From the NCBI RefSeq assembly GCF_001854475.1, contig NZ_MNAN01000034.1, forward strand, positions 1 to 64,000: DNA of 64,000 bases. Reading direction: 5' to 3'. Shown here one piece after another: positions 26,200 through 35,775 of the stretch (position 1 is its first letter; each line of letters starts with the position of its first letter). The notes under the pieces are model-generated. The model was not told the DNA's origin. It ran no database searches and saw nothing but the letters and a program-made list of their open reading frames with translations. A program made the position numbers and the translations under genes. Origin of the DNA: Pseudoalteromonas byunsanensis (GTDB taxonomy: Bacteria; Pseudomonadota; Gammaproteobacteria; Enterobacterales; Alteromonadaceae).

Positions 26200-27504
26200 T
26201 TATAACAAGGCTTGTTTTAGCGTTTCAGAATGAAGCTTTTCTTTTTTTACATACTTAATCCACTGCTTGGCCAAACTTTCAGATTTTTTATGTTTTTCTG
26301 CCTGTTCAAATGCCAATATAGATGCATCAAAATTTTGTAAATTATATTGTGCCATTCCCAGTGCTACATACGCATTTGATTCAAAAGTTAACCCACCCTT
26401 ATCCAGCGCCATACGTGCCGCGTCCGCAGCTTCGTCATACATTTCAAGATTTATATAGAGCTCTGCAAGCCTTTGCTCATAGTTACCATGCTCAACTTGC
26501 TCACTTGCCTTTTCAAAGTAACTTATTGCCCTTTGATTTTCCTTCGCTTGGACTAATGATTCAGCTATAAACACATGATTCTTTGCACTATCTTCTACTA
26601 TTCCTGAACGCAATCCTCGTTCCATCAGTTTTGCTGCTTTAAAAGATAAACCGTTATACATGTAAACTTGAGCCAACTGCATAATTTGTGAGCGCGATTT
26701 TACAAACCCCTGCTGGTCAGCCGCTTCAAAAATTGCTAATTGTTTTTTCTCTTCGCCAATTTCACCATACATACCTGCGAGCTGAACCCAATAATCTGGT
26801 TTATTAAATAGCTTAACCATTTTCTCTAAAGTTTCCGTTACTTCTTTAGGCTGATTAAGAGAGTAATATAATGCTCGCTGCAAAACCAACCAGTTTTCTT
26901 TCGGATCTTCGTTTTTAGATTCGGAAAGATTAACAGCGGTATTAATATATTTTAATGCTTCCTTATAATCTTTTAACTGGTAATTTGCTTGAGCCCTTAA
27001 AACATAATAACCATCAGGAATAGTTTTAGTGTTTATCGAATCCCAATCTTCTAAATACTTTATGACTTTATCATATTCAGAATTAGCCATTGCAAGTTGA
27101 GCCAAACTAAATGTGGTAGATAACCTTAAGGATTCTGGGATCTCTTCCTCTGCAACAACCTTTTCAAAAGCTGCTATCGCTTTATCAAGCTGATTTTCGT
27201 TGTAGTATATAAAGCCATAGAAATTATACATCATCGCTACTTCATAAGAATTCATGCTTGATGAACGGTCTTTAATACTATCTAACGCTTCTAGACCCGC
27301 TTTTACATCTCCATCATCAGCCAGTTTTTGTGCTCTGGCCAACTGACTGTATACCTTCTCTCTAAGAGCTGGTACGCGCTTTGTTTTAGTCTCGGCGTAT
27401 GCTGTACTCACATTGACATACGGTGTGAGTGAAGCAATTGACGGCGCAATCATTGCAACTGCAAACATCGCGCTGTGTATCGTAATCCGTTTAATATTAT
27501 TCAT
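26200..27504 (-). CDS. TPR protein of the TonB2 cluster
   Basis: This 434-residue protein has an N-terminal signal peptide (about residues 8-38). TPR units fill the rest, such as AIAAFEKVVAEEEIPESLRLS, YKEALKYINTAVNLSE and SILAFEQAEKHKKSES. GAGGTG lies six bases before the ATG. It is the last gene of the DUF3450-ttpC-exbB-exbD-tonB-TPR operon found in Vibrio, Shewanella and Pseudoalteromonas. Periplasmic TPR proteins there are thought to assist TonB2-linked transport. The exact role is not known. Confidence 0.85.
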   Translation of the reverse strand: MNNIKRITIHSAMFAVAMIAPSIASLTPYVNVSTAYAETKTKRVPALREKVYSQLARAQKLADDGDVKAGLEALDSIKDRSSSMNSYEVAMMYNFYGFIYYNENQLDKAIAAFEKVVAEEEIPESLRLSTTFSLAQLAMANSEYDKVIKYLEDWDSINTKTIPDGYYVLRAQANYQLKDYKEALKYINTAVNLSESKNEDPKENWLVLQRALYYSLNQPKEVTETLEKMVKLFNKPDYWVQLAGMYGEIGEEKKQLAIFEAADQQGFVKSRSQIMQLAQVYMYNGLSFKAAKLMERGLRSGIVEDSAKNHVFIAESLVQAKENQRAISYFEKASEQVEHGNYEQRLAELYINLEMYDEAADAARMALDKGGLTFESNAYVALGMAQYNLQNFDASILAFEQAEKHKKSESLAKQWIKYVKKEKLHSETLKQALL

Positions 27505-27525
27505 AATCGCACCTCTATCATTCCT

Positions 27526-28131
27526 TTAACCGTTTATCTGGAAGGAAATTTTGTTCTGAACACCGGCTACTTCAACAGCTTCACCGTTCACCACTCTGGG
27601 CTTGTATTTGAACTTAAGCGCAGCATCCAACGCAGCGCGGTCAAAAATGGCTTCAGGTTCAGCTGTAATAACTTTAGGATCCCTAACCGTACCTTGCTTG
27701 GTCACTATAAACTCTACAATGACGTACCCTTCGATACCTCGAGATAATGCCCGACGGGGGTAAACTGGCGCTACTTTTACGATGGGTAGGTATTCACCAT
27801 CACTTGACTCAAGCGCTAAGCCACCTGCCAGATCCACATCAGCTTCAACATTTGCACTGAAGTCAAAATCACCACCAGCTGCATCTAAATCGTTGCTTTG
27901 CATTTGCGGTGAGTCCATCGGTGGCGGTGGCTCTTTAGGTGTTGGTGGTTTTTGTGGCTTACGTTCTTTCTTTTGAACCGCTTCTTCTTTTTTCAAACGG
28001 ACAAAGTCCAGCACGTTACCTTTAACAGGCTCTGTCATCGCTCCTTCTCCGCCTTGAATAAGTGCCTGCATACCCAAGAACAAGAAGAAAGTAACAACAC
28101 CTGCAATTATCAGTGCTATCAAATAACGCAT
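27526..28131 (-). CDS. tonB2: TonB2-type energy transducer
   Basis: This 201-residue protein has one N-terminal transmembrane segment (about 4-24). A proline-rich linker (KPQKPPTPKEPPPP, about 60-73) and a C-terminal TonB domain follow, with YPRRALSRGIEGYVIVEF and a final FKYKP motif. It transfers inner-membrane proton-motive force to outer-membrane receptors. The short linker is typical of TonB2 proteins, which need TtpC. AGGTAG precedes the start and exbD ends 8 bp upstream, so translation is probably coupled. Confidence 0.92.
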   Translation of the reverse strand: MRYLIALIIAGVVTFFLFLGMQALIQGGEGAMTEPVKGNVLDFVRLKKEEAVQKKERKPQKPPTPKEPPPPMDSPQMQSNDLDAAGGDFDFSANVEADVDLAGGLALESSDGEYLPIVKVAPVYPRRALSRGIEGYVIVEFIVTKQGTVRDPKVITAEPEAIFDRAALDAALKFKYKPRVVNGEAVEVAGVQNKISFQING

Positions 28132-28139
28132 ATTACTAC

Positions 28140-28550
28140 CTATGATTCTTGTGCTGCGATTGAAACATCAAACGCACCTGCTGCTCGTGAAGCATCCATC
28201 ACCTTAATAAGCATTTCCGTGGTTGCTTTCTTATCGGCCTGGATCACCACGCTTCCTTGTGGGTTTTCAGCCTTTAGACGCTCAATGTTTGCTTGTACGG
28301 CACGCACATCAACTTGGCGCTTGTTGATCCAAATTTCGCCTTTATCCGAAATCGCGACTAAGATATTCGCGCGCTGCTTTTTTACAGCCGTAGCTGCTTC
28401 TGGACGGTTAACATCAATACCAGCTTCTTTTACGAAGGATGCGGTAACGATAAAGAAAATTAGCATGATAAAAACTACGTCCAACATCGGGGTCATGTTG
28501 ATTTCTTCTGCTTCTTCTTCTTGAAATACTTTAGCTAATGGGGCTCTCAT
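28140..28550 (-). CDS. exbD2: ExbD-type biopolymer transport protein
   Basis: This 136-residue protein has the single membrane helix with the essential aspartate in NMTPMLDVVFIMLIFF (Asp about 24), followed by a periplasmic domain. With the ExbB-type proteins it forms the proton channel that energises TonB2. The order TtpC-ExbB-ExbD-TonB matches the TonB2 operon. Confidence 0.94.
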   Translation of the reverse strand: MRAPLAKVFQEEEAEEINMTPMLDVVFIMLIFFIVTASFVKEAGIDVNRPEAATAVKKQRANILVAISDKGEIWINKRQVDVRAVQANIERLKAENPQGSVVIQADKKATTEMLIKVMDASRAAGAFDVSIAAQES

Positions 28551-28573
28551 AATTCTTTCCTCTGCACATTCGA

Positions 28574-29101
28574 CTAATGGTCGAGTAACATTTTGTCTTC
28601 TAACAGTTCAACTTCACGCTTTGCTTTACGCTGTAAATACGTCGATGCAAATACACCTGACAGTGCGCCAACCATGCCAGCCATCGTTGGGATTGTTGCT
28701 TTTGAAACCCCTGATGCCATTGAACGAGCGCTACCAGTTCCGGTAATTGCCATTACATCAAATACTTCAATCATGCCTGTCACAGTGCCAAGCAAGCCTA
28801 ATAAAGGGCACAGCGCAACCATCACGTTTATGTAAGGCAAATTAGCATTGAGACAAATACCTGCTCTGGAGATCTGCGCCTGACGAATTTGTTCAGCGTT
28901 CCAGCTATTTCTTTCGTTTCTTGCTTTCCAGTCAGACAGTAATTCCTTTTTGTAGGTTTTATAGCGTCCGAAAACGAACATAAACCTTTCTAGAATAAGC
29001 AACCACATCGCAAAGATGATTAGGCCGATGACCAGTAGAACCTGGCCACCCGTATCTAAAAATTCTCGTAGCGCATTGATTGCTTCAATCAATAGGACCA
29101 C
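28574..29101 (-). CDS. exbB2: ExbB-type proton channel protein
   Basis: This 175-residue MotA/TolQ/ExbB protein has three membrane helices. The first is at about 16-38, and the last two are in the conserved region PYINVMVALCPLLGLLGTVTGMIEVFDVM and SGVSKATIPTMAGMVGALSGVFAS. It pairs with ExbD. It starts 2 bp after the TtpC stop. Confidence 0.94.
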   Translation of the reverse strand: MVLLIEAINALREFLDTGGQVLLVIGLIIFAMWLLILERFMFVFGRYKTYKKELLSDWKARNERNSWNAEQIRQAQISRAGICLNANLPYINVMVALCPLLGLLGTVTGMIEVFDVMAITGTGSARSMASGVSKATIPTMAGMVGALSGVFASTYLQRKAKREVELLEDKMLLDH

Positions 29102-29103
29102 GA

Positions 29104-30471
29104 TTACGCTCCTTTTTCGCTTCGCTCAGCGATAATGCCTGCACTTTGCTCTTGTAGAATTAACAGTAGATTACGAGAGCGCGTGTTCAAAAGTGTGTAT
29201 AGGAAAACCGTTGGTATAGCGACCACCAAGCCCAGCACCGTGGTTACAAGCGCTTGAGAGATACCACCTGCCATCAGTTTAGGGTCTCCAGTACCAAATA
29301 ACGTAATCGCTTGGAAGGTGTTGATCATACCTGTCACCGTCCCAAGTAAGCCAAGTAGCGGCGCCACTACTGAGATGATTTTAATCAAAGTCAAATTGCG
29401 GGTAATTTTTGGCATTTCGCGTAAGATTGCTTCACTCAGTTTAAGCTCCAATGTGTCATACGCGACATTGGGATACTGATCTTTTACCTTCATAACACGC
29501 CCCAATGGGTTGTCTTCACGCGCGGTTGTGTCTTTAAGCTGACGGTTGATCTTAGCACCCATAATGAACAATGAAATAAACCGCTCAAGAGCAATGAGTA
29601 GTGCTAACATGCCTACACCCAAAATTACATAGCCAACAGCGCCACCTTGGTGGACTTGCTCTTCAGTATTAGGCGCTTGAACAAGCAGGCCCAAAATTGA
29701 ACCGCCAGTTGGGTCAAGAGCGAAGTCAACCACGCCGCTTTGCGTACTTTGTAGTTCAGCTGCCGTTTCTGTGAAGCGAGATACTGGCTGACGAGTTAAT
29801 TCTGACAACGTATTGGTAGCAGGGTTAAAAGATAAATACTTACCATCAGAGATTAGGTTAAATGCCCCAACTCTTACTACTTCCTTATTCGCTTTCTCAC
29901 CACCGGATACGATAACTTCAGTATTGAATCGCGATACCTTACCTTGCTCGGTCATTTCACGTTGTAGCTCGTACCAGACTTTTTCGATATCTTCGATTGA
30001 AGCTAAGCGAGAAGTTGAGCCCATTTTTTTGGCCATTTCATCCATAAAGTCACTACGACCTGGAATTTGCGCCGACACAACCGAGGTCTGGAACTTAGTG
30101 CTCGAGTCGCCAGCTACTTGTTGTAGTACCCCAAATAGCTCTTTTAACGATCCCATACGTTTAGACAAGGTATCAGTTAAGTTTTGTAGCTTTATTTCAT
30201 TTTCTTCGAATTGCGTTTCTAAGCGCTCAGAACGCGCAAGCTCACCATTACGCTTTTGCGTAAGAGAATTCAGCATCGCAATTTGCTGATCCTGTTTAGC
30301 CATAAATTCAGCTTCGCGCGCGCTATTTTGTTGGCTTTGAGAAACTTGACCTTGCTCAAGCGTTTTCAGTAATGAATCTAAATCCAATGCCTGTTCTGCC
30401 ATGACAGATGTAGACAAAGCGAATGTTGCAGCCAAGATGGCCTTTTGACTAAATTGCTTAAAAAATTTCAT
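29104..30471 (-). CDS. ttpC: TtpC: large MotA/TolQ/ExbB protein with periplasmic extension
   Basis: This 455-residue protein has a signal peptide (to about residue 25), a periplasmic coiled-coil region (residues ~30-130 are rich in Q, E and K) and a small domain up to ~255. A C-terminal ExbB-like channel part follows, with three helices and VAPLLGLLGTVTGMINTFQAI. TtpC is known from Vibrio as a required part of TonB2 systems. The extension probably reaches the TonB2 protein in the periplasm. Ten bases separate it from the DUF3450 gene. Confidence 0.9.
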   Translation of the reverse strand: MKFFKQFSQKAILAATFALSTSVMAEQALDLDSLLKTLEQGQVSQSQQNSAREAEFMAKQDQQIAMLNSLTQKRNGELARSERLETQFEENEIKLQNLTDTLSKRMGSLKELFGVLQQVAGDSSTKFQTSVVSAQIPGRSDFMDEMAKKMGSTSRLASIEDIEKVWYELQREMTEQGKVSRFNTEVIVSGGEKANKEVVRVGAFNLISDGKYLSFNPATNTLSELTRQPVSRFTETAAELQSTQSGVVDFALDPTGGSILGLLVQAPNTEEQVHQGGAVGYVILGVGMLALLIALERFISLFIMGAKINRQLKDTTAREDNPLGRVMKVKDQYPNVAYDTLELKLSEAILREMPKITRNLTLIKIISVVAPLLGLLGTVTGMINTFQAITLFGTGDPKLMAGGISQALVTTVLGLVVAIPTVFLYTLLNTRSRNLLLILQEQSAGIIAERSEKGA

Positions 30472-30481
30472 CTTGAACCTC

Positions 30482-31234
30482 TTACTCTGAAACGTGAACT
30501 GGAAGCGTTAACATATCTGGTGCTAGCTGCTTACGAGCAATGCGCAGCCCTTTGTTGATTTGGCTGATACTGGTGTCATCTAGTGCAACAAATCGTTTGC
30601 TGTCTTGGTTCCAGCTACCCGCTAATGACCCATCTTTAGTTACGTACAGTAATTCCATGCGGCCAATGCGCAGAAAGTCTACTTCTCGCTCCTTACCATC
30701 TATATCTAACAAAGCGGTATAGGCTTCTATGGTACGACCGTAATCCACTTCAACTTGATATGCTTCAAGTACACGACGAAACTTTTCACTCGATGTTACA
30801 TCCGCACGTTCCATCATTTCTTTAAGTGACACGATTCGCGTCTGACGTTCTTTAGGTAAAAATGGGATATCCAGTGCCACAAATTGCTCTAAACCTGTGA
30901 TCATACGTAGCATCAAAGGTGTGATTTGGCGTTCGATCACTGAAACCTGATCCATAGAAGCGTTAATTGCATTCATTTCATCAAGTTGATTCTGAATTTG
31001 TTTGTCTAATTGGGCGTTATATACCGCAAGGCCATCAATTTCTTTATTGAGTGTTTTAAACTTTTGCAAACGTGACTGCATAGAGTCGGCGATTGAATCG
31101 ATCTTTGTTTGAGTTTTCTGTGCAGATTCATTAATTGCACTACTTTTGTCGATGACCTTGTTTAAGTCATTGGCTTGAACGCTGGTCGCAGTTGCAAGCA
31201 AGCCTGCTAATAACAGGGGGTTAACGCACTTCAT
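30482..31234 (-). CDS. DUF3450 protein, first gene of the TonB2 operon
   Basis: The start chosen is ATG 31234 with AAGG eight bases before it, giving 250 residues. A signal peptide (about 1-21, ending VQA) precedes a long coiled coil (~25-95), followed by a mixed domain with LLDIDGKEREVDFLRIGRMELLYVTKDG. The family is found as the first gene of TonB2/TtpC operons. It is probably a periplasmic partner of TtpC, whose extension is also coiled coil. Its biochemical role is unknown. Confidence 0.88.
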   Translation of the reverse strand: MKCVNPLLLAGLLATATSVQANDLNKVIDKSSAINESAQKTQTKIDSIADSMQSRLQKFKTLNKEIDGLAVYNAQLDKQIQNQLDEMNAINASMDQVSVIERQITPLMLRMITGLEQFVALDIPFLPKERQTRIVSLKEMMERADVTSSEKFRRVLEAYQVEVDYGRTIEAYTALLDIDGKEREVDFLRIGRMELLYVTKDGSLAGSWNQDSKRFVALDDTSISQINKGLRIARKQLAPDMLTLPVHVSE

Positions 31235-31406
31235 CGCATACACCTTAAGTTTTGCTAGTAATTAAATTGGGTGCAGTTTAAGGGTGTTTAATTACAAACG
31301 TGTTGCGCAAAAAATACAGAAAAATGACAACTGTAATAATTAGTACGTTCTATTTAGTGAAAAATCTTTATTGGTTAACCCACAACAATGTAGAAGATTC
31401 AGATAC

Positions 31407-31435
31407 AAAAAAGCCGGAGCCTAGTTGGCTCCGGC
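31407..31435 (-). terminator. Rho-independent terminator of the chemoreceptor gene
   Basis: GCCGGAGCC (31413-31421) pairs with GGCTCCGGC (31427-31435); on the minus strand six Ts follow. Confidence 0.9.
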
Positions 31436-31469
31436 CTAGTTTAAAGTAACCCAGTAATGTTCTAAAAAG

Positions 31470-33359
31470 TTAAACTTTGAATTTCATTACCATCTTTTCT
31501 AACTCATCAAATTGCTCTTGTAATTGTCTGCACTCACCTAACGTCGCCTGAAGGTTTTGTGAGCCCTGTACAGATAAATCACTAATATGATGAATATCAC
31601 TATCTAGGGATTGGATAACCGTATTTTGTTCTTGCGTGGCGCTTGCAACCGCATGGTTAACGCCATCGATCGAATCAATGGCATTACTTACTTCATGCAT
31701 CTTTTCACCAGCCTGAGTGGCTTGAGTTGCGCTCTTAGCTGAATCCTCCAGTGACGATTTCATGACGGCAACCGCAGATGCTGAGCCTTGTTGCAACTCA
31801 ATAATCGTGTTTTCGATTTCTTGTGTAGATTCCTGCGTACGCTGCGCAAGTTGTCTTACTTCATCAGCAACAACAGCAAAACCTCGTCCGGCTTCACCAG
31901 CTCGAGCAGCCTCTATGGCAGCATTAAGTGCCAATAAGTTAGTTTGTTCACTGACTCCTTTGATCACCTCGAGTACTTGTCCAATGCTCGCCGAATGCTT
32001 ATCAAGGCTATCAACGGTAGATTGTGCCTGTGCCATTTTGTCACTCAACGATGCAATCTCTGAAATGTTAGCATTGAGTGCTGTTTGGCTATCAACACTT
32101 AACTTATTTGCTTCAGTTGCCAGTTCTGAGGCGTGACTAGCATTGTTAGAGATTTCGACCGCGCTGGAAGACAATTCATTTATTGCTGTTGCTACATTGT
32201 CAGTGCGCTTGGTTTGATCGCTATACATACTCAAAGTTGATTGGGTTTGCGCGATTAAGCTCTCTACTGAATGTTCTAAAGAAATGGTGGTGTCTTTTAC
32301 CTGTGCAATGGAGTCGTGAATTTTCTCGATAAACAGGTTAAAGTAATTTGAAAGCGCACCAAATTCATCGTCATTTTCGACATGTAATCTACGAGTTAGA
32401 TCCCCCTCACCCTGCGCAATGTCTTTAATGGCATCATTAAGTTGTACAACTGGTTTCATCAAATACTTCAACAACAATTGCAGCATCACAATAATTACCG
32501 CAACGCCGAGTAACATGTATATCGCCGCCATATTTCTAAATGAAGACACCGATGAATAGGCTATTTCTTTGTTGATCACCACACCTAAGTACCAATCAAC
32601 ATTTTTGATCCCCTTCATTTTTACAAAAGAGATTAGTCGCTGTGAGCCGTCGATCTCTTCTTCAATAAATTTCTCTTGTAATGGTAATGATTTACCAAAT
32701 AAGTCTGACATAGGCTTATCATTAAGCTTGGTATTAGGGTGCGATAAAATGCGCCCTTCTGAATCCAGCAAAAAGCCATAGCCGAAGCCTAGAAAGTCGA
32801 TCTCATTGATAATATCTGTGATTGTTGCCATATCAATGTCACCACCAGCAACGCCTAGAAATTCACTGCCACTGCTAATCGGTACAACCGCTGAGATAGT
32901 CAGTTCGTTAGTAGTAACGTCAATATATGGATTAGTAAACGCAGTGCCATTTTTCTCTTTGGCAAGTTGGTACCAAGGACGTGTAGTTGCATCGTAGTCA
33001 GGTGGTAATACAATACTTGGGTCATCCAGTATAAACTGGCCTTCTCGCATACCAATGTACACATTCTTAAAGTCCCCAGCTGCATCTGCAGTGGCCAAAC
33101 GCCGCAAGATCTGGTCTCGCGAATCTGAAGAGCGGTGGCCGCTGGCAACAGACCCAACGATATCCAGCCTATCATTTAGCCAATTGGCGATATTCTGAGA
33201 TACTGACTGAGAAATTTCTTGTAATACCAGTGCGAGTTGCTGCTGAGTTTGATTACGCATCACAATAAAATTGTTGACGGTAAACAGCCCTAATACCAAC
33301 ACCAAAACCAGCGAAGCCGCTATGGTGACTTTGGTGGTAAACTTAAACGATTTAAACAT
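31470..33359 (-). CDS. Methyl-accepting chemotaxis protein (dCache-HAMP-MCP)
   Basis: This 629-residue receptor has a first membrane helix (about 10-30), a periplasmic double-Cache ligand domain (~35-275; [26 protein letters not shown] and [16 protein letters not shown] are typical) and a second helix (~280-303). A HAMP domain and a signalling hairpin follow, whose tip is [26 protein letters not shown]. It senses small molecules, often amino or organic acids, and signals to CheA. The C-terminus lacks a CheR-docking pentapeptide. No che genes are nearby. Confidence 0.93.
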   Translation of the reverse strand: MFKSFKFTTKVTIAASLVLVLVLGLFTVNNFIVMRNQTQQQLALVLQEISQSVSQNIANWLNDRLDIVGSVASGHRSSDSRDQILRRLATADAAGDFKNVYIGMREGQFILDDPSIVLPPDYDATTRPWYQLAKEKNGTAFTNPYIDVTTNELTISAVVPISSGSEFLGVAGGDIDMATITDIINEIDFLGFGYGFLLDSEGRILSHPNTKLNDKPMSDLFGKSLPLQEKFIEEEIDGSQRLISFVKMKGIKNVDWYLGVVINKEIAYSSVSSFRNMAAIYMLLGVAVIIVMLQLLLKYLMKPVVQLNDAIKDIAQGEGDLTRRLHVENDDEFGALSNYFNLFIEKIHDSIAQVKDTTISLEHSVESLIAQTQSTLSMYSDQTKRTDNVATAINELSSSAVEISNNASHASELATEANKLSVDSQTALNANISEIASLSDKMAQAQSTVDSLDKHSASIGQVLEVIKGVSEQTNLLALNAAIEAARAGEAGRGFAVVADEVRQLAQRTQESTQEIENTIIELQQGSASAVAVMKSSLEDSAKSATQATQAGEKMHEVSNAIDSIDGVNHAVASATQEQNTVIQSLDSDIHHISDLSVQGSQNLQATLGECRQLQEQFDELEKMVMKFKV

Positions 33360-33866
33360 TCTGAGCCTATTATTATAAATTGTACGCCTAAACCCGTTGC
33401 TATATTTATGAACAACGTCTGAGAATCACTTCTGATCAAATCAGCTTGTGTTCATATTTAACAAAATTAAACTGGTTTGTCTTATCGTATCGGTCAGTAT
33501 CTGAGATTATTTAGTAAATTTAGCTAAACTGTGTACAACTGACGAAAAATAAAACAATTTGTACCGCGCTTTAGGATGAAACTGTAAAAGTATAGACATA
33601 AAAGAAAGTGTCGGCTGAAAGCTCGCTAGATCAGCCCTAATATTTATAAAGCCATGTTATTTTGATATTGCCGTAGCCCCGCCAGACACACCCTGGATGT
33701 ACAGCCTAATTGTAGACGCTCTTATCACGTTGTATGCCCTTAAAAGCAGCCACAAAGAATCACATGATATTGGCTTTATCATCTATCTCATTTTTAACGC
33801 CCTCGATTTTGATAGTATCAAGTATGTATAGGCAAGCTTAGCTGTTACATCTACATCAACGACATT

Positions 33867-33878
33867 TAGAACGTTCCA
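33867..33878. promoter_or_regulatory. Operator-like palindrome, second copy
   Basis: TAGAACGTTCCA differs in only one base from the perfect TGGAACGTTCCA found upstream of the sugar transporter (35334-35345). It lies beyond the transporter's terminator and could allow looping by a LacI-type repressor. Confidence 0.4.
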
Positions 33879-33884
33879 ATAAAT

Positions 33885-33927
33885 ATGAAGACTACGTGAA
33901 TATGAATACGTATTCAATAGTCTTCAT
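33885..33927. repeat. Nested inverted repeat
   Basis: ATGAAGACTA (33885-33894) and TAGTCTTCAT (33918-33927) are exact complements. Between them lies the perfect palindrome GAATACGTATTC (33904-33915). The role is unknown. Confidence 0.7.
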
Positions 33928-33947
33928 TAGACATGTTTTTTGACTAT

Positions 33948-33971
33948 AAAAAAGGCAAGCGAATGCTTGCC
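33948..33971 (-). terminator. Rho-independent terminator of the sugar transporter gene
   Basis: On the minus strand, GGCAAGC/GCTTGCC (33954-33960, 33965-33971) with a 4-base loop is followed by TTTTTT. Confidence 0.9.
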
Positions 33972-33995
33972 TTACTTGCGGGAGATACTTTGTAA

Positions 33996-35264
33996 TTAAT
34001 TAACTTTACTGCGCCACTTCTGCGCCCAACTCACAACATTCAAGCCATACCAAGCGATATATAGATAACACACCAGAGGTACTACAAAACTCATTTGTAT
34101 ATTGATTGAGTCAGCAAACATCCCCTGAATAAGCGGTACAATAGCACCGCCCACAATCGCTAAACATAACCAACCAGAGCCTTTACTGGTCAGTGAGCCC
34201 AGGCCTTCAATTGCCACAGAAAAAATAGTCGGAAACATAATTGAGTTAAATAAACCAATGGCCAGTACTGCCCACATAGCCAAATGACCCTCGCTCAACA
34301 TGGTGGTACTCAGTAGTGCAACGATACAGAAGGCGTTAAACATAAGCGCTCTTGATGGTGCGATTTTTTGTAATACAGCCGAACCAATAAATCGACCTAT
34401 CATTGCACCACCCCAGTAATAGCTGATTAATTTAGCTGCGGCATGTTCTTCAAGGCCCGCAATATGCGGCTGCGCGAAATAGTTAACCAAGAAACTGCCT
34501 ATCGCAACCTCGGCGCCTACGTAACAAAAAATGGCACCGACTCCCATAACTAAATGAGGCGCTTCAAACAAGCTATGTGCTTTTGCTTTACAGGTTTGTT
34601 CTTGCGTGTGCGCTTCAATCGTTGGTAGTTTGAGAAAAGCAAATACGATTGCAATAGTTAATAGTGCACCGGCAAGCATCAAATAAGGTACTTTTACCGA
34701 CTCTGCCCCCGCTTCTGCCGCCATGGCGCCTGCGGTTCCGAAAAATAACAATCCACCCACATACGGGCCCACCGTCGTGCCTAATGAATTTAATGCTTGT
34801 GCGAGATTTAAACGACTAGAAGCTGTTCTAACAGGTCCTAGCGCGGCTACATAAGGGTTTGCTGACACTTGTAGTACAGTTATACCCGAAGCTAATACGA
34901 ACAAGGCACCCAAAAATAACCAATATTCGTGAACCACAACCGCAGGATAGAACAACATACACCCGATAGAAGCTACGACTAAACCTGTCAAAACACCGTT
35001 TTTATAGCCTAGTTTTTTAACCAATGCACCGGCGGGTAAAGAGACAATAAAGTAGGCACTAAAGAAGCAAAACTGGATCATCATGGCTTCAGTGTAGTTA
35101 AGATCGAATACGCTTTTTAACCTAGGGATAAGTACATCATTGAGTACGGTTATAAAGCCCCATAGAAAAAATAATGTTGTCATTGCACTTAACGGTAACA
35201 AATAGTTTTTGTTTTCGTCATTACCTTGTGCAACAAAGCTTTGATTTGTGTTTATGTCACTCAC
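33996..35264 (-). CDS. Sugar:H+ symporter of the FucP/GluP family (MFS)
   Basis: Translation probably starts at GTG 35264 with GGAG nine bases before it, giving 422 residues and 12 membrane helices. The first helix region FFLWGFITVLNDVLIPRLK is typical of the fucose/glucose-galactose permease family. The divergent gene is a fructokinase-like PfkB kinase, and a perfect LacI-type palindrome lies 70 bp upstream of the start. Together they suggest uptake and phosphorylation of fructose or a related sugar. The sugar is not certain. Confidence 0.85.
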   Translation of the reverse strand: MSDINTNQSFVAQGNDENKNYLLPLSAMTTLFFLWGFITVLNDVLIPRLKSVFDLNYTEAMMIQFCFFSAYFIVSLPAGALVKKLGYKNGVLTGLVVASIGCMLFYPAVVVHEYWLFLGALFVLASGITVLQVSANPYVAALGPVRTASSRLNLAQALNSLGTTVGPYVGGLLFFGTAGAMAAEAGAESVKVPYLMLAGALLTIAIVFAFLKLPTIEAHTQEQTCKAKAHSLFEAPHLVMGVGAIFCYVGAEVAIGSFLVNYFAQPHIAGLEEHAAAKLISYYWGGAMIGRFIGSAVLQKIAPSRALMFNAFCIVALLSTTMLSEGHLAMWAVLAIGLFNSIMFPTIFSVAIEGLGSLTSKGSGWLCLAIVGGAIVPLIQGMFADSINIQMSFVVPLVCYLYIAWYGLNVVSWAQKWRSKVN

Positions 35265-35775
35265 AAGAAAAACTCCAATAGTAGGGATAAATCGATTTTA
35301 CACACTGTAACAACAAAATCACAAATGATTTTATGGAACGTTCCAAATGATATGTGATGACATTCTGTCCTGCAATAAAGTTGGAAACTTTCATTGGGCT
35401 GTACAATGTTGGTCACCATTTCTTACGATATTAGTATAAACACAATTGCACATCCATGACGTTTGCCATCCCGATAAGACTTATTCATTAAGTGATGGAA
35501 GGTACAAGCCAGTGCAGCTGCCCCCTTCAGGGAGTCACCAAAATCAATTCACACCCAAGCACTGTTAGCTAAAGCCCCCATACTAGCCATGCTGTGATAA
35601 GATCTAGTTATACAGTTGGGCGTGGATGTTTTCCCATCCAGAGTTTGATTTCGTACACAATGTAGAGGCAAAGCTCATTACTACGAAGAAAAGCCCAGTT
35701 TGAAAAAATCATTACTATATCATGGGCATAAGCTGTAGATTTCTGCGCGCCTATCAATTACAAGAGCAATAAAAT
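35265..35775. other. Divergent intergenic region between transporter and kinase
   Basis: 511 bases hold one clear operator-like palindrome (35334-35345, separate entry). The remaining ~430 bases before the kinase show no recognisable promoter, gene or repeat. Confidence 0.4.
35334..35345. promoter_or_regulatory. LacI-type operator upstream of the sugar transporter
   Basis: TGGAACGTTCCA is a perfect 12-bp palindrome with a central CG, as is usual for LacI-family sugar repressors. It is 70 bp before the transporter start. No regulator gene is in the window. Confidence 0.6.

Larger units (their letters stand above)
33360..33947. other. Intergenic region with inverted repeats
   Basis: No gene is seen in 588 bases. 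The left part is upstream of the chemoreceptor gene. The right part contains an operator-like TAGAACGTTCCA (33867-33878) and a nested inverted repeat (33885-33927). Confidence 0.4.
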
